Positions 1 to 8,999 of a stretch of DNA of 64,000 nucleotides are shown piece by piece. This DNA comes from Sphingobacteriaceae bacterium (GTDB lineage Bacteria; Bacteroidota; Bacteroidia; B-17B0; Aurantibacillaceae). Below the pieces are notes generated by a model. That model was given only the letters and a program-made list of their open reading frames with translations. It was not told where the DNA came from and did not search any database. The translations under genes and the position numbers were made by a program. How positions within the stretch are numbered: the first letter of the stretch is position 1; each line of letters starts with the position of its first letter. The stretch spans positions 2,046,001-2,110,000 of the forward strand of contig NVQB01000001.1 in assembly GCA_002319075.1 (NCBI GenBank), read 5' to 3'.

Positions 1-315
1 GGGGCTAACGGTTGTCAAAATACCGCAACGCTTACCGTTGTACCGAATTTATGTCTTGGAACAAATGAATTGGCTGATCAAAATGCACAGTTAACCGTAT
101 ATCCAAATCCTGCTAAGGGCCAAGTAACTATTCGCTCAGCCAGTGAAGTAAATTTAATTCTTGTAAATGAACTCGGACAGGCGATACGATACATATCACT
201 CAACACAACTCAGGCCTTTGAAGCTACATTAACAGATTTACCTAATGGTATTTATTTTCTGAAAAATGAGAGAGACGGAACAATGTTGAATAAAAAAATT
301 GTGGTGATGCATTAA
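1..315 (+). CDS. C-terminal end of a T9SS-secreted protein (5' truncated by window)
   Basis: The reading frame is open from base 1, so the gene starts outside the window; an internal TTG at 70 is not a convincing start. The visible part reads through a Gly/Thr-rich stretch with one Cys pair, typical of Ig-like or adhesin repeats. It then enters a type A T9SS sorting domain: a YPNPAKG motif, alternating beta-strand segments, a PNGIYFL motif and a basic end (NKKIVVMH). By family knowledge this domain directs export through the type IX system and anchoring or release at the cell surface. The function of the missing N-terminal part cannot be told. Confidence 0.85.
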   Translation, partial: GANGCQNTATLTVVPNLCLGTNELADQNAQLTVYPNPAKGQVTIRSASEVNLILVNELGQAIRYISLNTTQAFEATLTDLPNGIYFLKNERDGTMLNKKIVVMH

Positions 316-339
316 GCACTCCCGATAATTTTTCTGATC

Positions 340-813
340 TTATGATTCGTTGGTTTCTTCTGTATCTTCTTCTGCAGAAGTCATTGCCTCTTCACAGATT
401 TTACCGCTGGAGTGAAAATGAACCGTCATGTCAATAGGCTGAATATTATCAAGCCTGTATTCGCCTCCAAGGATGGGAAGTTTTTTGTAACCGTAAACTT
501 CGTTTTCTTTTAAGAGAATTTTTTTCTCTTGCAGTTCAATGTACAGGTCTGTAAGAAACCATTCTGCAATACTATCCTTATTGCCCAGCATGTTTTGAAA
601 CTCTGTTAATGTTCTCGCTACTTTGGTGAGTTCGCCGGCACCACAGTCCAGCCAATTCACTTCGCTCTTCGGCCCCAAAAAAAAGATGTCTCCAAAAACG
701 CTTACAAATAAAACATGTTTTTGTTCTGCAATAAGCCAGGTCCATGTAGAACAAATATCTTTCAGATCAATTTTTTCTCTGTCTTTTACCAGGTCGGAAA
801 GTTGAAGTATCAT
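340..813 (-). CDS. DUF1851 / T6SS immunity Tdi1-like protein
   Basis: This 157-residue soluble protein has no signal peptide. Its order of motifs matches DUF1851 (Tdi1-type immunity C-terminal domain): GDIFFLGP, then WLDCGAGELTKVA, a WFL segment, a YGYKKLPILGGEY segment and a final DMTVHFHSSGKI. The C-terminal tail is acidic (EEDTEETNES). In Tdi1 this domain neutralises a type VI secretion effector; in most Bacteroidota homologues the role is unknown. No effector gene is adjacent, so an orphan immunity or general housekeeping role is inferred only. The gene is convergent with the T9SS gene to its left. Confidence 0.7.
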   Translation of the reverse strand: MILQLSDLVKDREKIDLKDICSTWTWLIAEQKHVLFVSVFGDIFFLGPKSEVNWLDCGAGELTKVARTLTEFQNMLGNKDSIAEWFLTDLYIELQEKKILLKENEVYGYKKLPILGGEYRLDNIQPIDMTVHFHSSGKICEEAMTSAEEDTEETNES

Positions 814-929
814 GCTAAAATGATTTTTAACGCGCAGTTTTTAAGCGTTGTAAAAATACAATTTTTGTTAGTCGGAATTGCTTTAATTCTGATGAATTAT
901 TCGCGTTCGGGTTAATAGTAAACTTTTCT

Positions 930-1340
930 TCATTTAGTAAGCAGCAGATGATCCAACAAAACCAGCTCGTTAAATTTTATACCGATTACAATATCATCTT
1001 TATAACCTATAGCACTTAGAGTCATAAATTTTGTCTTTTCTATTCCCATTAATGACGCTTGTTTCCCGAAACAACTATCAGCCCTTGCTGCCGAATTTGT
1101 AGCGCTATCGTACAGATTTATGGACCCCGTTATTTTTCTAAGCCAGGTATCCAGTTCTAAGATTTTAGTCGGGTAATTTTTAACCGTGCTATCTTTGGAA
1201 TCAGACTTAGTTTTTAAAAGTGCCAGTCTCTCCTCTATTTCTGAATCAATATGCGCTCCTATTCCATCTTCTACTTTTGAATTGCTTGAGCAAGAGCAGA
1301 GCAGTCCACAAAAAATTAAAATTTTGAAAATCATTTTCAT
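930..1340 (-). CDS. Hypothetical lipoprotein, 136 aa
   Basis: The N-terminus is a type II signal peptide with lipobox LLCSC (Cys 16), followed by Ser/Asn, so a lipid-anchored envelope protein is expected. The mature part is a short, charged, probably helical segment (about residues 30-60) and a C-terminal hydrophobic portion. I do not recognise the family. It lies 50 bp downstream of the frameshifted TonB/propeller gene and on the same strand, so the two could share a transcript. Confidence 0.6.
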   Translation of the reverse strand: MKMIFKILIFCGLLCSCSSNSKVEDGIGAHIDSEIEERLALLKTKSDSKDSTVKNYPTKILELDTWLRKITGSINLYDSATNSAARADSCFGKQASLMGIEKTKFMTLSAIGYKDDIVIGIKFNELVLLDHLLLTK

Positions 1341-1390
1341 AAGGTTTGGGTTTTATGCTGTTATAAACGAAGGTATAAATTTATCTGGGA

Positions 1391-2853
1391 TCATCTTTTT
1401 TCCATTCGTACAAGTCCTTGTCTTGTAGCCAAAATTAGGTTGCCGTTTTTATCAAATTCCATAGCTGCGATATGGGAAGTAAGAATTTGTGAATTTTGAT
1501 TATGATAGTTCTCCCATCCTTTATCTAAATCGAAGCGAATTAAACCAGCCCGATCTGTTGAAATCCAAAGGACCTTCTCATTTTTATCATATACTATATC
1601 ATTGGTGCCATTTACAGGTATTCCGCAATTATCTGTAGTAAATTGTTTGTAGGTGTTATCGGTATAAAGAACCGCTATCCCTTCGTCATGATTCAACTTA
1701 CCTTTTTCTTTAGGTCCAAATTGATATAAGGAAAAATAGATATTTCCTTTTTCATCTTCTGCCAGACCCATTATGCATTTGCCTTTTAAAACAGTTTCGG
1801 TAAATTCAAAATTTGTAGTCTTCCCATTCTCGTCAATCATTGCAGTGCCTGTAAAAGTTCCAATCCATATCCTGTTTTTAGAATCCCTTTTCGCAAATCC
1901 AACGCGGTTTGAAGGAAGTTCGCTGTTCGTTTTCGTATTGATTAAGGACCAATTTCCATTTTTATATATTGTCAGCCCTTGGCCGGAACAGAAAAAACCT
2001 CCCCGGTAGCCGAATTATTTATGATCTTTAATGCCCTGGTAATTCCTATCTCAGAAGAATCGTATTTTCTCCATTTTACGTTATCGTAACTATAAATAGC
2101 GTTTTTAGCATATATCCATTTAACATTATTATTGTCTGTGGCCAAGGCACTGTATCCAAAATATTTTCCTTTTTCTGTAATATTCTGTTCTGTATTTTTA
2201 AAGTTCTTACCATCAAAAGTTACCAGGCTTCCATCGACTGTCAACCATATCAATTCGTCTTTATCAATAGTCATGTAATTGCTCATGTTATTAGGAAGAT
2301 CTGAATTGGCGGAGTTCCAAACTGTCATTTTATACTTATCTAAATTTTTATTTTCATAAGTATAGTGTGTATTATAAATTACAGGATCTAAGGGTCTATC
2401 GAAACTCTTCATAAGAGCTTTTCGATCAATACGCTCGATACTAGCGGAAACCCTGTTATCGCCTAAAGTAAAAACAACAATTATGGCAGACCTTACTTCT
2501 TTTTTGTTATTGGTAATTGCCGGGGTCCACTTTTTGAACTTGTTAAGTTCTTTAATGATTTTTAAAGTAATTTCGCTATTTGACCTATCCGTGTGGCTCA
2601 ACACACAGCCTCTTCCGCTTGAATCTACAAGAACCTGAAATTTTACCGCTCCTTTTACATTGCGGAGATTCAGTGAATTATTTACTTTATTCTGTAAATT
2701 CAAAAATCCTTCTATATCGTAGCCTGCTCCAATATCACCGCAATCCATACAAAACATTTCAGTGTTGCAACTACCAACTTTAAGAGGAAAAATATTTTGT
2801 CCTACTGAACTTAGCGACTGTGCTGCCAGGAGAATAATTAGTAAGTTTTTCAA
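1391..2853 (-). pseudogene. Frameshifted exported TonB-C / propeller protein
   Basis: Two ORFs (2853-1972 and 1840-1391) are pieces of one gene. The first has a signal peptide (ends near VGQN), a TonB C-terminal-like domain (about residues 50-125: VKFQVLVDSSG, a KKWTPA motif and an II-VVFTLG end) and the start of a two-component-regulator-type beta-propeller. The second continues the propeller (LWISTDRAGLIRFD, LILATRQGLVRM). The region between the two ORFs is coding in the second frame and reads as one more blade (GLTIYKNGNW). Adding one T to the T6 run at minus-strand positions 1997-1992 restores a continuous frame of about 487 codons. It is either a true mutation or a homopolymer sequencing error. 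The gene starts 10 bp after the stop of the upstream VOC gene, so co-transcription is likely. Confidence 0.75.
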
Positions 2854-2863
2854 TGTTTAGCTT

Positions 2864-3298
2864 TTAATTTCCTGAAGGCTCCCACAACTCGATCTTATTT
2901 CCTTCTGCATCCATGATATGTAAAAATTTTCCATAGTCGTAGGTGGCAATGCTATCAAGAATTGTAACACCATTTGCTTTAAGCTTTTCTACCAGTCCTT
3001 CGAGATTTTGCACGGTATAATTAATCATGAATTCTTTTTTGGAAGGAGAAAAATACTCATCTCCTTTTTTAAAGGGAGTCCATTGAAGTGTATTCACTTC
3101 TTCTGGTTTGTTAATGTTGCGGGAATCAAAACTTACCGCGCCCCATTGATTTACATCAAAACCTAAATTTTTTGCATACCACTCTTTGGTTTCTTTCGGA
3201 CTATCCGAAAAAAAGAAAACGCCACCAATGCCTGTTACTTTCGGGGTGGTGTCTGCAGACTGAGTGGACTTGTTTGTTTGATTTTTTTGATCTTCCAT
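2864..3298 (-). CDS. VOC (glyoxalase/bleomycin-resistance fold) protein
   Basis: After a polar 20-residue N-terminal tail rich in Thr, Ser and Gln, the 144-residue protein shows one VOC half: GIGGVFFFSDSPKETKEWYAKNLGF, in which the betaalphabeta start is clear, and a final DAEGNKIELWEP in which the Glu is the usual metal ligand. Single-domain VOC proteins act as dimers in isomerisation, dioxygenation or sequestration of small molecules; the substrate is not deducible. It sits just upstream of the frameshifted TonB/propeller gene. Confidence 0.8.
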   Translation of the reverse strand: MEDQKNQTNKSTQSADTTPKVTGIGGVFFFSDSPKETKEWYAKNLGFDVNQWGAVSFDSRNINKPEEVNTLQWTPFKKGDEYFSPSKKEFMINYTVQNLEGLVEKLKANGVTILDSIATYDYGKFLHIMDAEGNKIELWEPSGN

Positions 3299-3556
3299 TT
3301 TGCTTATAGTTTTAGTTTTTAATCACAGCTTGCGAACATAAATGTTGCCGGTACCAAAATCCACGATAGTTTCATAGCTTTAATATTTAACAGTACTATG
3401 ATTAATGTATCGTGAATCTGAAGCTTTAAATTTACGATTGTAAGATGACTTTCCAAAAAAAGGGGTCGCAAAATAAATCTGAACTCGTCCTTCTCACAAA
3501 TCGTCTATGCTAATATGAGTATGTTTCTAAGCAACATAGCTTACTCGCAAGAAGCC

Positions 3557-4462
3557 CTATCTCATTTTGGCTCTTATTTTGGCCAGTGATTTAGTATAAA
3601 AGTCTTCCCAGCTTACTTCCCGGGAAGTCTTTACAACGTTTACTTTAAACGATTCTAAAGTTCCTTCCTTTTGTTGTGTTATATCATCGCTTGCATAAAA
3701 AAAGATTTTATTCTTAATGAGATGAGAAGTTTTTTTATCCGCTATCATGCGCGCCCTTTTATTTAAAAGCCACCAAATATCTGTTTCACTAAAATCCATC
3801 GAAAAGCCAAGGATGTGTACATTAGTTCTAAAAAATAATTCTGCCCACGATCTGTTGTCGAATTTGTTCCACGCTAATTTCAGTTCAATTCTCTTTATTG
3901 CTATTGGCTTCTTATTTTCCTGGAATTCATATGTCCCTTTTATGTAACCATCTATTTTGGAGACAGAACCACAGTATTGATCGAAGCCCAGCATAATAGA
4001 CATTGGCTTTCCAATTTCCCCATGCAGGTGCCAGACCTTACACTGTTCAGCACCCGAAGCAGTAGCAACAGATGTAAAACGTCTTATGCTGTAAAGGTCC
4101 TCCATGTTTTTGTTGGAGAGAATCATTCCCTCGTTTTCAAATCTTTTTTCCAGCGCGTAATCGTAATTCGTTGTTAAATAGTTTTTGCATTTAAGGTCCA
4201 TTAGTTTTTTATAATACTCATTCGTTTCAATCACCTTTAGCTGCTTAGCTATTTTATTCTTTAAATCAAACTCTGTTTGCGGGATGTCCTCCTCCGTATG
4301 ATTTTGAAACAAAGCCCTTTCGTAAATTAGGGTATTAGGCAAAGTACCATTGTCAAAATTGTTTCTTTCTTTGATGCTATTTAAAAGGTGATTCCACGAA
4401 ATGGGTTTATTACTCAGGTTATTGATCCCGTTTCCAAAAAAAAGTGTCGTCTCTAAACTCAT
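3557..4462 (-). CDS. SIR2-like domain protein (possible NADase)
   Basis: The 301-residue soluble protein matches the SIR2-like superfamily. Residues 10-16 (GNGINNL) form the nucleotide-binding turn, TTNYD at 97-101 is the NAD-pocket motif, and WHLHG at 144-148 holds the His that is catalytic in sirtuins and SIR2 NADases. LGFSMDFSETD from residue 218 is the second NAD-binding loop. Prokaryotic SIR2-like proteins of this type often deplete NAD+ in anti-phage systems, but that is family knowledge. No partner gene with a clear sensor domain is adjacent; the gene lies 14 bp downstream of a VOC gene and may be co-transcribed with it. A stand-alone defence protein is possible. Confidence 0.75.
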   Translation of the reverse strand: MSLETTLFFGNGINNLSNKPISWNHLLNSIKERNNFDNGTLPNTLIYERALFQNHTEEDIPQTEFDLKNKIAKQLKVIETNEYYKKLMDLKCKNYLTTNYDYALEKRFENEGMILSNKNMEDLYSIRRFTSVATASGAEQCKVWHLHGEIGKPMSIMLGFDQYCGSVSKIDGYIKGTYEFQENKKPIAIKRIELKLAWNKFDNRSWAELFFRTNVHILGFSMDFSETDIWWLLNKRARMIADKKTSHLIKNKIFFYASDDITQQKEGTLESFKVNVVKTSREVSWEDFYTKSLAKIRAKMR

Positions 4463-4476
4463 TTTAAGTAGTCGGA

Positions 4477-4929
4477 TTATTTACCGCCAATTTCTTCAGC
4501 AAGTCCAACCAGAAGTCCCTCTGCACCTCGCATGTAACAAAGCTTGTACGAATTCTCATAGTGAACTACTTCTCCTACAAGTTCGGCGCCCTGCTTAACA
4601 AGCCTTTCCACCAACTCGTCAATATTCTCAACAGTGAACATGGCTCGTAAATAACCCAGGGAATTTACAGGTGCCTTTCGATGATCGGAAACAGTTGCAG
4701 GCGTAATAAAACGCGAAAGCTCAATCTTGCTGTGCCCATCCGGAGTTACCATCATTGCAATTTCTACTTTCTGAGAAGCAATGCCGGTAACCCTACCGGC
4801 CCATTCTCCTTCTATGGTAGCTCTTCCTTCGAGTTTTAAACCTATCTCCGAAAAAAAAGCTATTGCCTTGTCAAGCGATTCTACAACGATGCCGACATTA
4901 TCCATTCTCAATAATCTGTTATTTGCCAT
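4477..4929 (-). CDS. VOC family protein
   Basis: The 150-residue protein has the single-domain VOC fold. It starts with LLRMDNVGIVVESLDKA, where the strand plus helix are typical, has FFSEIGLKLEG, a central TPDGHSKIELSRF with a metal-ligand Glu, and ends YMRGAEGLLVGLAEEIG. The last motif resembles lactoylglutathione lyase-like proteins. It is the second of three VOC genes within 4 kb and the likely first gene of a two-gene unit with the SIR2-like gene. The substrate is unknown. Confidence 0.8.
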   Translation of the reverse strand: MANNRLLRMDNVGIVVESLDKAIAFFSEIGLKLEGRATIEGEWAGRVTGIASQKVEIAMMVTPDGHSKIELSRFITPATVSDHRKAPVNSLGYLRAMFTVENIDELVERLVKQGAELVGEVVHYENSYKLCYMRGAEGLLVGLAEEIGGK

Positions 4930-5160
4930 TTTTTTGTCTTAATAAATGTGTTTTATCTCTGCTGAGAGAATGTAGACGATTTCACTCGCGCACTTAAATT
5001 CTTCCACTATCTCAGAAGTTTTACTTTTAAAGTAGCAGAATGTTCCAATACATCTTTTAAAGGTGCAAAATTCGTTCCAGAATTCCATACAATGTATCCT
5101 TTAAGAATACGAAAACCATCATTCTCTCTTAAGATAATGGTGAGGAAGTTTAATCGCAGC

Positions 5161-5793
5161 CTATTTTACAAACTTTGCATTGTAGGCGCGCACATATTCA
5201 GCTTGTATAGTAACGTAGTTTTTATTCCAGTTATAAGTTGTGGCATCTGTTCTTTCATCCACATACTTTTTAAACAATGGTGCATTGTCCTGAATAAAGA
5301 ACTCAACGTCTCCATTTTTTTTAGAATCGGCATTCTTTTTAGTGAAAATAAGGTAATAACCAAATTCATCAATTATTCCGCTATATGCACGAATGTAGTT
5401 CTCTTTGTCATAGTCCGTGGTATATATATTCCCACGGGAATAAAAAACAAAGTACAGGTTTTTACCTCCCCCTATAAAAATGCCATAGCGCTTCTCTTTA
5501 CCGTTAATAGCAAAAATGGGGTTCATAGGATTTCCCGGAATTCTAAAGGCAAAAAAAGAAGAATCCTTGTGCATGTGAAATTTTATTCTTCTACCGGTTT
5601 TTTTATCCGTAAAAGAAATTTTCCCATAATCGTAGACTATGTCGTCGCCAACAAGAGAATCCTTTTTATTCTCGAAAAAGTTGTCGGAGGTTTTGTAATA
5701 ATAAAGTTTTTTGATGTTTGTAATTTTAATGTTCTGAGAAATTACTTCAAAGTATGAAACAATTAATAAAAAGCAAATGCTGTATTTGTTCAT
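5161..5793 (-). CDS. Hypothetical exported protein, 210 aa
   Basis: An N-terminal signal peptide (about residues 1-19, ending VISQN) precedes a beta-rich, Lys/Tyr-rich mature region without recognisable motifs. I do not know the family. The start codon lies 4 bp downstream of the stop of the neighbouring lipoprotein gene, so the two are very likely translated from one message and may act together in the envelope. The long ORF on the opposite strand is a shadow. Confidence 0.6.
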   Translation of the reverse strand: MNKYSICFLLIVSYFEVISQNIKITNIKKLYYYKTSDNFFENKKDSLVGDDIVYDYGKISFTDKKTGRRIKFHMHKDSSFFAFRIPGNPMNPIFAINGKEKRYGIFIGGGKNLYFVFYSRGNIYTTDYDKENYIRAYSGIIDEFGYYLIFTKKNADSKKNGDVEFFIQDNAPLFKKYVDERTDATTYNWNKNYVTIQAEYVRAYNAKFVK

Positions 5794-5797
5794 AGGG

Positions 5798-6304
5798 CTA
5801 TCTTGTTTCTACTTCTTTACTCGAATTTTCAAGTGCTATTTTGTAAAGTTCCTTTTTAGTTTTAGGCTCGGTGTCATTAAATGCTGCTTCTACATCAATA
5901 TATTTTGAAGGGGGGTAAAAGAAAGATAGAGTTGCCAGATCAACAATAGGACCAATGCCCAATGTAATCGGCGTTTCAAGCACCAGGAAAACAATTCCTT
6001 TTCCAGCCTTGCCCTTAAAAGAATACTGAGTGGTTTTGCCTCCTGAACTAAGTTCTAATTTATTGTTACGCCTAACTTTAATTTTTATAGTAGGATGTCT
6101 ATAAGTGGTTCTCTGTGAACCTCCATAAGCTGTTTCCCTCCCCACAATTTCTTCCTGAACATCAATTCTTTTTCCATTGTGCTTCACTTTAATATCATCG
6201 TGCGCACCAACCAGAAACATTCTGCGTTTGCCAAAGTCTCCAACATACATGCAGCTACTTAAACAAACTAGTATAACAGCGGCTAAAAAAAATAAATGTT
6301 TCAT
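5798..6304 (-). CDS. Hypothetical lipoprotein, 168 aa
   Basis: A clear lipobox (LSSC, Cys 18) follows a hydrophobic leader, so the protein is predicted to be lipid-anchored. The mature part has a short beta-rich section (KVKHNGKRIDVQEEIVG, TIKIKVRRNNKLELSSGGK), then a hydrophobic Gly-rich segment (about residues 100-128) that could insert in a membrane, then a charged helical tail. The middle resembles carboxypeptidase-regulatory-like lipoproteins only loosely. It is the first gene of the pair with the exported protein gene downstream. Confidence 0.6.
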   Translation of the reverse strand: MKHLFFLAAVILVCLSSCMYVGDFGKRRMFLVGAHDDIKVKHNGKRIDVQEEIVGRETAYGGSQRTTYRHPTIKIKVRRNNKLELSSGGKTTQYSFKGKAGKGIVFLVLETPITLGIGPIVDLATLSFFYPPSKYIDVEAAFNDTEPKTKKELYKIALENSSKEVETR

Positions 6305-6466
6305 TTTGAAATACGGATGCCTGATTAAAACCAGAGTTTAAATTAAAGTCCCGAAAATAGGAATTCTACTTACTTATCTTAAGAATTGTTTTCCCACAAG
6401 CGTTTATGCAAAACTTTTTTACAATTAAACTAACGGTTATTAGGCTTGCGTAGGTAGAGGCCTTGC

Positions 6467-6886
6467 TTATCCTTTTGCGGGTTCTGCAGGGAATTTCGAC
6501 ATGTCCATAAAAAATACTTCCCAGGTATGCCCATCAAAATCTTCTATGGTACGTTGTACCATAAAACCATAATCTTTTGCCTCGGTTGGCTCAATGCCTC
6601 CCGCTTTAAGTCCTTTCTCCATCATAGCGTTCATCTCCTCTACACTGTCTAAGGATAAAGAAAAAAGTCCTGCCAAAGCGGATTTTGTATCAGCTATGGG
6701 TTTGGTGGCAAAAAGTTTAAACTTTTCGTGAGTAAGGATCATTAAAAAAACACTCTCACTCCAAACCATACACTTTCCTGCATCATCTGAAAACTGTGGA
6801 TTGTTAGTGAACCCCAGGGCGGTATAAAAATCCATTGATTTTTGAAGATCTTTCACTGCCAGATTGATAAATATTTGTTTTGCCAT
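6467..6886 (-). CDS. VOC family protein, lactoylglutathione lyase-like
   Basis: The 139-residue protein begins QIFINLAVKDLQKSMDFY, a textbook VOC opening, continues with ALGFTNNPQFSDD and a MVW-ESVFLMIL strand. It ends with DGHTWEVFFMDMSKFP, carrying the metal-ligand Glu and the W-E-V-F-F-M-D end of the small glyoxalase-like proteins found next to transcriptional regulators in many bacteria. The length is normal. Its reaction is unknown. It is monocistronic: 160 bp separate it from the next gene downstream. Confidence 0.85.
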   Translation of the reverse strand: MAKQIFINLAVKDLQKSMDFYTALGFTNNPQFSDDAGKCMVWSESVFLMILTHEKFKLFATKPIADTKSALAGLFSLSLDSVEEMNAMMEKGLKAGGIEPTEAKDYGFMVQRTIEDFDGHTWEVFFMDMSKFPAEPAKG

Positions 6887-7162
6887 TTTCTCTAGGTTAT
6901 TAATTTTTATGCCGAATTTATTTTCTGGTTGTGAAGTTAAAATAAAATACGCAAAAGCAAAACATCAGTTGGTCCTGGGCTTCTTAGTTAACATTCAACA
7001 ATCAGTCCTTGTTGTAAAAGAGAAACCATTATCACTTTATTAAATTTTGATAGGCATGTTCCACCACAAAACCGGAACAAGAAATCAACTCATCTATTAC
7101 AGTCCTTTTTTTGTCTTTACCGAGGTTTTAAATACATAAATCATATTTCATAATTTTAGTAG

Positions 7163-7873
7163 TTACAACCCTTTTTTTCCTTCAAGCCAATAGCCTTGTG
7201 AATAAACATTACCCTGAGTTTTGTTTTTCAGAACTTTTCTAAACGCCTGAACAGATCTGACGTTTCCTACTAATACAAAATTAGCAGCGTTCCATTCCTC
7301 AATTTTAAACAAAGGCAAATCGCTTATCCATTTGTCATTCCTGAACGAATCATTTTTTGGAAAAACAGTAAAGTTTTCTAATCCCAAAAGTTCGGGAACG
7401 TTTTTGTTTTCTTCATCCAGCTCAAAATAGAATTGAAATTGATGATTCTTGTTTTTCAATAGGGGCAATAACGCACAAGCATTGCCTAACGAAGTTTCAT
7501 CCCCAAAAAAGAATTGATTTTCTATACTTGGGTCATATAATTTTTTTCCTCTTGATGGACCAATATATGTTTTATCGCCTGTATTTATGGAATCGAAATA
7601 GTTACTTCCAACTCCATTTTTATGAATATGAAACAGTATATCTATTATTCCTTTTTCCTTGTCGTGATAAGCAGGCGTATAATTCCTGTATTCCGTTTCC
7701 GAAACACGAAGCACATTGGCATAGCCAATCTGAAAATTCATTTTTGATATATTTCCCTGAAAACGTATTTTCTTAATCTGTGAACTGATGTAGGAAGTTT
7801 CTAAAACTTTTGCGTTTGGTCGAAGTGTACTTTCGAAAATATCACCTACCCATTTTGGTATGCTTGAAATCAT
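7163..7873 (-). CDS. Siderophore-interacting (ferric-reductase-like) flavoprotein
   Basis: The 236-residue protein has the SIP layout: an N-terminal FAD-binding barrel with the NYTPAY motif (compare RxYTxR), a GPSRGK loop, and a C-terminal NAD(P)H-type domain with FFGDETSLGNACALLPLL and FVLVGNVRSVQAFRKVL. It ends with a YWLEGKKG motif matching the GYW-G end of SIP proteins. By family knowledge such proteins use reduced flavin to release iron from ferric siderophores in the cytoplasm. The AraC regulator directly upstream on the same strand (gap 79 bp) is a plausible controller. The substrate siderophore is unknown. Confidence 0.8.
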   Translation of the reverse strand: MISSIPKWVGDIFESTLRPNAKVLETSYISSQIKKIRFQGNISKMNFQIGYANVLRVSETEYRNYTPAYHDKEKGIIDILFHIHKNGVGSNYFDSINTGDKTYIGPSRGKKLYDPSIENQFFFGDETSLGNACALLPLLKNKNHQFQFYFELDEENKNVPELLGLENFTVFPKNDSFRNDKWISDLPLFKIEEWNAANFVLVGNVRSVQAFRKVLKNKTQGNVYSQGYWLEGKKGL

Positions 7874-7952
7874 TGTTTATTGCTTTTTAATTCAACGCAA
7901 AGAAACAATGATTGAAAATTTCAAACAATGTAAGAATAAGGTAAATATTGGA

Positions 7953-8828
7953 CTAATCGTGGTTTTTATTTCGGAACGCCAAGGCGCTCATTCCAGAAAC
8001 CTTGGTGAAGAGCCTTGAAAAATAAGGGTAGTCGTCATAACCTAGTTCGGTGGCAATTTCTTTTACCGACATATTGGAATGATAAAGCAAACGTTTGGCT
8101 TCCAAAACGACGCGTTGTTGTATATGATGGGAAACAGAAAATCCTGTGGTGTTTTTAACACATTCGTTTAAATAAGGTGAGGAAATATTTAATTGCTGTG
8201 CATATTCTGTCGGTCGTTTGGCAGAAGCAAAATTTCGTTCCAACAACTCTTTAAAGGCTTTGGTTAGGATTTCATACCGTGAAAGTTTGTCAAATGGCTT
8301 TGATTTGACTAAATACTGTGAAATAACAAGTCCGATTAAGGTATTGCAACTGCCGTTTAGCAAGGGGTAATATAGTTTTTCGTTTTTACGTTCAGCTAAC
8401 TTTATGCAAAACGATATAGCTTCGGTAATAATTGCAAACGATTCTTGATTTAATTGCAAAGGTTTAACTGGCGTTATATCTTCTAATAATTTCAGGTATT
8501 CAGGATTCAGATTTTCATTACTAACTGCCCAAATGCTTGCTTTGGCTTTTTTGAACGACAAAGTTCTATGCACTTGATTTTGATGAATAAAAACAACTGA
8601 TAAAGGTGTTATGGTGTATTCCTGAAAGTCAATTTCAATGGTCGTTGTTCCTTTTTCTTGTAAGAAAAATAAGTGATACTCGTCTCTGTGTGATTGCTTT
8701 ATATTGTCAAATTCCTCAAACTGCTCATATAAATGAAAATCTTCGCTGGACATTTTGCCTATAAAAATACCTGTGCCGAAATCGGCGATCATAGGATTTA
8801 CAGGGATATATTTTGACTTTTTGTGCAT
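7953..8828 (-). CDS. AraC family transcriptional regulator
   Basis: The 291-residue protein has an N-terminal cupin-like sensing half (about 1-150, including DEYHLFFLQEKGTTTIEI and VVFIHQNQVHRT). The C-terminal double helix-turn-helix covers about 195-285 (YAQQLNISSPYLNECVKNTTG, SVKEIATELGYDDYPYFSRLF). The second HTH carries the family signature GY-D-YFSRLF. It precedes the siderophore-interacting gene and probably controls it. The start at 8828 is chosen because it gives the cupin strand and lies 79 bp from the last cassette site; a longer ORF in another frame overlaps it but is a shadow. Confidence 0.88.
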   Translation of the reverse strand: MHKKSKYIPVNPMIADFGTGIFIGKMSSEDFHLYEQFEEFDNIKQSHRDEYHLFFLQEKGTTTIEIDFQEYTITPLSVVFIHQNQVHRTLSFKKAKASIWAVSNENLNPEYLKLLEDITPVKPLQLNQESFAIITEAISFCIKLAERKNEKLYYPLLNGSCNTLIGLVISQYLVKSKPFDKLSRYEILTKAFKELLERNFASAKRPTEYAQQLNISSPYLNECVKNTTGFSVSHHIQQRVVLEAKRLLYHSNMSVKEIATELGYDDYPYFSRLFTKVSGMSALAFRNKNHD

Positions 8829-8906
8829 ATTTATTTGTTCTCAACACAAAGTCAAAGAGAGTTATTTGTGTTTTTTGCTGGCCTGTGTGCGTCGTGTTAG
8901 GACTGC

Positions 8907-8994
8907 CGCTAACGGATGCGATTAGCCGCGTTTTTACTAAATCCAAGTTACACATTTGAGCGCTAACCCGCAAAAGGACGGTTTGCTGTTAGCG
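8907..8994 (-). repeat. attC-like site 17 (last, short class)
   Basis: The ends are CGCTAAC and GTTAGCG. The inner part is the short-class core with TCCAAGTTACACATTTGAGC. The outer stem is more degraded than in the other sites, fitting an old terminal copy. It follows the stop of the thioredoxin-like cassette gene by 5 bp and closes the array toward the AraC gene. Confidence 0.7.
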
Positions 8995-8999
8995 CTCGT

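Noticed and set aside
5092-5757. A 221-codon plus-strand ORF
   Set aside because: It is antisense to the exported protein gene at 5161-5793, whose signal peptide and 4-bp linkage to the neighbour are convincing.
8880-8906. An eighteenth, truncated cassette between the last site and the AraC gene
   Set aside because: A TTAG is present near 8897, but there is no stem partner or second boundary, so it cannot be supported.
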